DNA of 64,000 nucleotides from Lachnospiraceae bacterium (GTDB lineage: Bacteria > Bacillota > Clostridia > Lachnospirales > Lachnospiraceae), in contig JAAVZR010000043.1 in NCBI GenBank assembly GCA_022791755.1, positions 160,930-224,929 of the forward strand, in the 5' to 3' direction. Position 1 is the first letter of the stretch; the number at the start of each line of letters is the position of its first letter. Both the position numbers and the translations under genes were made by a program. Below the pieces are notes generated by a model, which was given only the letters and a program-made list of their open reading frames with translations, had not been told where the DNA came from and did no database searches. Below, piece after piece: positions 58,996 through 64,000 of this stretch.

Positions 58996-59784
58996 CTATA
59001 TTAGTTTTTTCCCTTTGGCCCTGAATTCTCTTGCTTGTTCTACTGTCGGCCAAGTGAAATATCTGCCTTTATCTGTTTCGTTCTTTTTTCTAACCGCTGT
59101 CCCATTTTGAATATCTTGAATCGCCTTAACCATCAGATTGCCACCAAGTAGTTTTGTTTTCTTCATTACCTGAAACATAGATTTGCAATCTGAAAGATCA
59201 ACCTCTCCCTGCTCAATAATATCGCCATCATCAATCAATGCACTCATATAGTGTACTGTCGCCCCGCCTTTCCTTTCATCACAGTAGAGATACCAAAATG
59301 ACGGAAGGCACCCGCGAAAATCCGGCAGTAATGATCCGTGAACGTTAATAATGCCATACTTTGGAGTATTTAAGAGTTCTTCTTTTATAATCTGTGGCGC
59401 AGAATAAGAAACAATCAGATCCACATTCAAATCCTTAATATGTTTCACATACTCCGGGTCATTGCTCTTTGTAATTACACGATGAGGGATACCATTTGCC
59501 TTAGCTACATCTTTTACAGAGCAATAACCATGCATAATTTTATAACCACTGATACGATCCAAATACTTTTCACACTCTCTTCCAATCGTAACAAATCCCA
59601 TCTTTGCACACTGAAAGAGTCCAAACCATTTAAAGTAATTTCCTACTTGATTATCTAACGAGTATTTAGAGTCCACCTCAACTATCTCAAGAATATCGCA
59701 TACCTCTGACGCTTTTTTTATATTCTTCGGTATAAAAAATCTGTCATTCTGCGTCATAACGACAACGCGAAGCTTATTGTCCAT
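58996..59784 (-). CDS. Formyltransferase-family protein (sugar N-formyltransferase-like)
   Basis: GIINVHGSLLPDFRGCLPSFWYLYCDERKGGATVHYMSALIDDGDIIEQGEV, with the HxSLLPxxRG motif. Confidence 0.88.
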   Translation of the reverse strand: MDNKLRVVVMTQNDRFFIPKNIKKASEVCDILEIVEVDSKYSLDNQVGNYFKWFGLFQCAKMGFVTIGRECEKYLDRISGYKIMHGYCSVKDVAKANGIPHRVITKSNDPEYVKHIKDLNVDLIVSYSAPQIIKEELLNTPKYGIINVHGSLLPDFRGCLPSFWYLYCDERKGGATVHYMSALIDDGDIIEQGEVDLSDCKSMFQVMKKTKLLGGNLMVKAIQDIQNGTAVRKKNETDKGRYFTWPTVEQAREFRAKGKKLI

Positions 59785-59785
59785 C

Positions 59786-60451
59786 TCAATCCTCCACAGT
59801 ATTCGCTGATTTTATCAGATTGTTTAATATTCTCTTCCTCTGGCTATGTGTAAGTATACTCAAGACGGTCCACCAGATCATTTTGATATCATAGCAAAAG
59901 TTCCTGGCCTTCAGATAATAGAGGTCCAGATTCAGACGAGTGGGAAGTACAAGATTCTCATACTCAGCTTCGTCTGTGATTCCATCTCCGTATATATAAT
60001 CATATAAAGCTGACGGGCCGGACAGTCCCGGTTTCAGTTGACTCGTTGCCGCATACTTTCCTCCCCTGGTTATTTCAACCTGATCAACACTTGCAGGTCT
60101 GGGCCCTATCACACTCATATCTCCAATAAAAACATTGATAAGCTGTGGCAGTTCATCAATTTTTGTATCCCGCATAATACCACCCCAACGAAATATTCGC
60201 TCCTGATCTGGCCTTAAGCTTTTTTCATCTGCATTCTTATCCACACGCATTGAACGAAACTTAAACATGCAAAACTGCTTATTATTCTTTCCTACGCGAT
60301 TCGCCAAATAAAATACAGGACCAGGATCAGAAATAAATATCCCCACGATAGCCACAAGCCACACAGGGCTAAGAATTATCAGGGCGATTCCAGATGAGAA
60401 AATATCAAATATTCTTTTTACACAATGATATATCTTCTCCCTCATCCTCAT
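59786..60451 (-). CDS. Initiating sugar-phosphate transferase (PglC/WcaJ family)
   Basis: KRIFDIFSSGIALIILSPVWLVAIVGIFISDPGPVFYLANRVGKNNKQFCMFKFRSM...DELPQLINVFIGDMSVIGPRP. Confidence 0.95.
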   Translation of the reverse strand: MRMREKIYHCVKRIFDIFSSGIALIILSPVWLVAIVGIFISDPGPVFYLANRVGKNNKQFCMFKFRSMRVDKNADEKSLRPDQERIFRWGGIMRDTKIDELPQLINVFIGDMSVIGPRPASVDQVEITRGGKYAATSQLKPGLSGPSALYDYIYGDGITDEAEYENLVLPTRLNLDLYYLKARNFCYDIKMIWWTVLSILTHSQRKRILNNLIKSANTVED

Positions 60452-61119
60452 TCACTCCTAAAGACACATTCAAAGGCTTCCGCATATTTACATCCTGCCT
60501 GCGCCCCCCGATATGCCGCTAACCCATCCAATGCTTTGTCAGATCTGGGATGTGGATAAGGACGCATAACACCTTTATATGCTCCAAGCGCTTTGATCTT
60601 TATGGCTATCCCTTTTTCTCCTATCTCTACAAACATATTTGGGATAAAGCGATTAGCAGATAAGTCAAAAGACCATTCTGTGGAAGATGGAATTTCCATA
60701 TATACAAATTCTCTTAACTGTGGCACTCCTTTCTTTCGTTGAAATAAGTGCGATGCCGCCTGAGCAGCATAGCTTGTCATGACATGATCATTATTGGTAT
60801 CTGAAGGATGGTGTGTATAGATAGCTTCCGCCTTCCAATCCTCCACACAAGACTCTATAAACTGAACAAGCTCCAAATGTGGAACCGTATTCATCTTTAT
60901 GTTTGGAAATGACGCATGATAGACTTTCTCAACGCCTATTATTGACATTGCTTCCGCTTCATCTTCTGATAACGACAAGGACAGATTCTGTCTGGCGGCA
61001 ACTTGTCCACACATAATCGCTACAGCCACTTCATTCCCATTATTAATCAACTTATGGATAGTTGCACCCGCTCCTAACACTTCATCATCTGGATGTGCCA
61101 CCACAAATAAATACTTCAT
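60448..61119 (-). CDS. PIG-L family deacetylase
   Basis: FVVAHPDDEVLGAGATIHKLINNG and YTHHPSDTNNDHVMTSYAAQAA. Confidence 0.93.
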   Translation of the reverse strand: MKYLFVVAHPDDEVLGAGATIHKLINNGNEVAVAIMCGQVAARQNLSLSLSEDEAEAMSIIGVEKVYHASFPNIKMNTVPHLELVQFIESCVEDWKAEAIYTHHPSDTNNDHVMTSYAAQAASHLFQRKKGVPQLREFVYMEIPSSTEWSFDLSANRFIPNMFVEIGEKGIAIKIKALGAYKGVMRPYPHPRSDKALDGLAAYRGAQAGCKYAEAFECVFRSE

Positions 61120-61328
61120 TTTAAACAACCCCCATTCAAGTGATTGCATAAAATACAATATACGTATTGAAAATTCTCATAAAGATCCTTCCCCTTTGGC
61201 AATCTTACCACGATATTATTCCATTTACATTTTTCTATTTTTTATATATTTTTTAAAACCAAATAAACCATTCACCGGCGTCTCCTCTTCCCTCTTTTAC
61301 GGCTCTTCCCACGACCCTTTTCTGCTTC

Positions 61329-63947
61329 CTACCACTTCATCCCGATCGCCTCCAGCCGTGCCGTTCTCTCCTGTGACAGTACCCGGCTCCTTCCTTCTCT
61401 GTGGCATTTCCTCTGCCGTCCCAGCCACAGATCCAGGCGAAACCCATCCTCAGTGCTATGTCCCTTCTCCACATCCAGATGCCCGTATGCCCGGTAATAC
61501 TCCTGTGCCCGTATAAAGGCGTTTTCCCACGCCCGTTCCCCTGGCGTGAGCCAGTCCATACCGATGGCGGTCAGTGCGCTGATCTGCTCTTTCGTCAATC
61601 CTTCGCCCTGTCTTTCACACCGGTAGCGCTCCCGCTGCAGATACAGCCACTTTCCCAGCCAGACCCCATCCTCTGTCACATAACTCTGGGACAGATTCAG
61701 ATTACCATGCTCCTCATAATACCGGCGGGCCAGCTCCCATTTCTCCATCCAGGGATCTGTCTCCCAGATCATGCCAATGGCCGTGAGCCTTTCCTTCCGG
61801 CTGCGCCCGATCTCCGACATATTTTCTGCCATGCACTCTCCCAGAGAAGCTCTCTGCTGGTAAAGCCATCTTCCCAGAGAAAGCCCGTTCCCCGATTCAT
61901 AGTAGTACGGTACATCCAGGGATCCCTTTTCATTAAAATACGCCCGGGCTGCTTCATAATACTGCTCCCAGCGCTCTTTCTGCCGGCCTTCCCAGTTCAT
62001 CCCGATCCGGTCAAGCCTTTGGATCTGCTCCTGCGTCAGCGGCAATGCCCCTTTCTTCTCTCCCCGGCGGTTCTGGCGCTGGGCTATGAGCCAGTTTCCG
62101 AGGCGAAAGCCTTCCTCCGTCGTATACCCGGCTGGTACACTTATGTTCCCATGACGTTCGTAGTACCGTCTGGCCGCTTCATATCCCCGCTCCCATTTAT
62201 ACGAAAGCTTGTCCCAGATCATACCGATCTGCTCCAGCTGTCTTTGTCTCTGGCCGCTCAGAATCCGGCTCCCGTTCTGACGGTACTGACGGATATTGTT
62301 CAGCCACATCCCCAGGCGGAAGCCTTCCTCCGTCACATACGACGCCTTCACATCCAGATTTCCCATCCTGGCATAATAGCGGGCCGCCTGGGCGTAGTAC
62401 TGGTCCCACTGCCGGTCCGAATAGCTCTCCCAGCAAATCTCCAGCTTCTCTAGCTTCTCAATCTGCTCCCTGCTCAGCCTCCCCGGTATTTTTCCCATGT
62501 AAATCCGCCTCTGTGTCAGAATCCAGCTGCCCAGAGAAAGCCCGGAAGGCGATACGTACCCCGCCGGAACCTCCAGATTTCCTTCCTTTATATAATACTG
62601 TTCTGCCGCTCTGTAGTACTCCTCCCACCCGGCGCTCAGTTTCTCCTGAAGCTGCCTGAAAAGCTTTCCCGCCTCATGCGTCTCATCCAGGATCTGAAAA
62701 CCGGAAAACGGTACGGCTCTCTCCTCCCTGTCATTTCGAATCGCCCCCTCTGACAGCGCCTCCTCGTATTCCGCCTCAATGGAGCAGATGCTGTACAGGT
62801 TCTCGAAATTATTGACGATATCCAATACCAGCGGCGCTTCCTGCCTGCCGGATGCATTTTTTCTTCCGGCAGTCAATGCCCGGCCAATCTGCTGTTTATA
62901 GATGACCGGAGATACGGTCGGCCTCATCAGAATCACGCCGTCCACATCCTCCAGATGGATTCCCTCGTTGAGCATATCAATGCAAAACAAAAGCCTCAGA
63001 CCGGCTTTTCCATCCTCTTTAAAATCCTGAAATTCTCTTTCACTTTCGGAATAATCCGCAAACACCGTGTATATCCGATACTCCGGACAGATTGGGCCAA
63101 ACCATTCTGCCCCATGGCTCTTCATCTCCTCCAAATGTGTCACACCAGAACAGAATACGATATACTTTCCGGACGGCTGTAAATACTTTTTAAAAACTGT
63201 CTCCAGACCTCCTGCCTGTTCCAGTGCCCTCTTCAGCCGATAGAGCTGCTTTTCGGCCGCTTTGCGCCTCTTCTCGTCCTTTAAGGCCTGAACCTTTTTC
63301 TGATACCGCTTCCACTCATCCTCACAGCGATATATGGATACTACATAACGAGGTGCGCGCAAAATTCCTCTGGCGATCGCTTCACCCAAAGTCATCTCTG
63401 ATGCAATATTCCCTCCGAACAGCTCCTCCGCCATATCCCTCTGCTCATCCAGATAACGAAGTTTCGTAGCGGAGAGGCCCAGTACCTTTGCCTTCGGCCA
63501 GGCCGCCAGCAGAGCCTTCACTCCCCGGCTCCATTCTGCGGCCCCGCAGCGGTGAAACTCATCTAAAATAATATACCCTATGGGAGGAAGAGCATTTTCC
63601 GAATCAGAATTCCTATGCTTCTGAGGAGAACACTCTTTTGGTATCTGAGAAACCCGGTCCCTATTCGCCATCAGGCGGGCATATGTCATAAATATGATAT
63701 TATCCATCTGACCGTCCGGATCTGCTTTTCTGCGGTTTTCACACTGCTGAGCAAAGATATACCGACTGGGTGACAGCCAACAGACGCAGCTCTCCAAATG
63801 CTCCTCTGCCAGCTTAAATGCAATAAACGATTTACCTGTTCCTGTCGGGTGGATCACCGCAGCCTTATTGGCACGCTCCATCATGGCCAACGCTGCTTCA
63901 TATGCTTTTCTGTTATGTTCATATAAACAGAGCGCCACTTCACCCAC
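61329..63947 (-). CDS. DEAD/DEAH-type helicase with six C-terminal helicase-associated (HA) repeats
   Basis: IHPTGTGKSFIAFKLAEEHL (Walker A), ILDEFHRCGAAEW, FCIDMLNEGIHLEDVDGVILMRPTVSPVIYKQQIGRAL; six W-YY-A-YY-G-L-V...G-LG-WL-QR...L-IGM-W repeats. Start GTG at 63947 or 63938. Confidence 0.92.
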   Translation of the reverse strand: MGEVALCLYEHNRKAYEAALAMMERANKAAVIHPTGTGKSFIAFKLAEEHLESCVCWLSPSRYIFAQQCENRRKADPDGQMDNIIFMTYARLMANRDRVSQIPKECSPQKHRNSDSENALPPIGYIILDEFHRCGAAEWSRGVKALLAAWPKAKVLGLSATKLRYLDEQRDMAEELFGGNIASEMTLGEAIARGILRAPRYVVSIYRCEDEWKRYQKKVQALKDEKRRKAAEKQLYRLKRALEQAGGLETVFKKYLQPSGKYIVFCSGVTHLEEMKSHGAEWFGPICPEYRIYTVFADYSESEREFQDFKEDGKAGLRLLFCIDMLNEGIHLEDVDGVILMRPTVSPVIYKQQIGRALTAGRKNASGRQEAPLVLDIVNNFENLYSICSIEAEYEEALSEGAIRNDREERAVPFSGFQILDETHEAGKLFRQLQEKLSAGWEEYYRAAEQYYIKEGNLEVPAGYVSPSGLSLGSWILTQRRIYMGKIPGRLSREQIEKLEKLEICWESYSDRQWDQYYAQAARYYARMGNLDVKASYVTEEGFRLGMWLNNIRQYRQNGSRILSGQRQRQLEQIGMIWDKLSYKWERGYEAARRYYERHGNISVPAGYTTEEGFRLGNWLIAQRQNRRGEKKGALPLTQEQIQRLDRIGMNWEGRQKERWEQYYEAARAYFNEKGSLDVPYYYESGNGLSLGRWLYQQRASLGECMAENMSEIGRSRKERLTAIGMIWETDPWMEKWELARRYYEEHGNLNLSQSYVTEDGVWLGKWLYLQRERYRCERQGEGLTKEQISALTAIGMDWLTPGERAWENAFIRAQEYYRAYGHLDVEKGHSTEDGFRLDLWLGRQRKCHREGRSRVLSQERTARLEAIGMKW
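61332..62580 (-). repeat. Six tandem approx. 69-aa HA-domain repeats within the helicase CDS
   Basis: Repeated pattern ending (L)xxIGMxW. Approximate outer boundary. Confidence 0.8.
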
Positions 63948-64000
63948 TCCTCCTGTTATGAAGGAGAGAATTTTTCGTAAAAAAGATTATTTTACGAAAG

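Noticed and set aside
1-64000. CRISPR array, tRNA or rRNA genes
   Set aside because: No regularly spaced direct repeats and no recognisable tRNA or rRNA sequence seen on reading; a tRNAscan/CRISPR scan would be needed to be certain.

Overview
64 kb of a chromosome from a spore-forming, Lachnospiraceae/Clostridia-like Firmicute. The affiliation is inferred from spoIIGA-sigE-sigG and gene style, not from a database search. Left to right: a TetR / PII-like / CPA2 antiporter operon; a class B sortase downstream of a giant (about 2.4k aa) CnaB/SpaA-repeat surface protein with a thioester-domain-like N-terminus; a small membrane protein; folD-fchA-fhs one-carbon genes divergent from a threonine aldolase; a MATE transporter; a T-box-regulated metNIQ operon; a C39-like peptidase with a VanRS-like two-component system; TauE and GNAT genes; sigG-sigE-spoIIGA; an RHH + SPFH pair; an AT-rich island with two homologous, atypical Nudix proteins, one membrane-anchored; ychF; a DUF4474-like protein and a metallophosphoesterase; an MCP. 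From 36.7 to 61.2 kb there is an AT-rich, single-strand surface-glycan cluster with a legionaminic-acid-type nonulosonate pathway, an FnlABC/WbvBRD-like UDP-L-sugar branch, flippase, polymerase and transferases. Last is a DEAD-type helicase with six tandem helicase-associated repeats. Most noteworthy: (1) the two-gene Nudix island at 29.3-31.2 kb, whose proteins share an N-terminal domain and the same 5-residue-expanded Nudix box; (2) the giant adhesin, whose best start site reads ACG instead of ATG behind a perfect RBS and signal peptide; (3) an unexplained ParB-like + nucleotidyltransferase-like protein in the glycan cluster. All calls come from reading the sequence; no searches were run.
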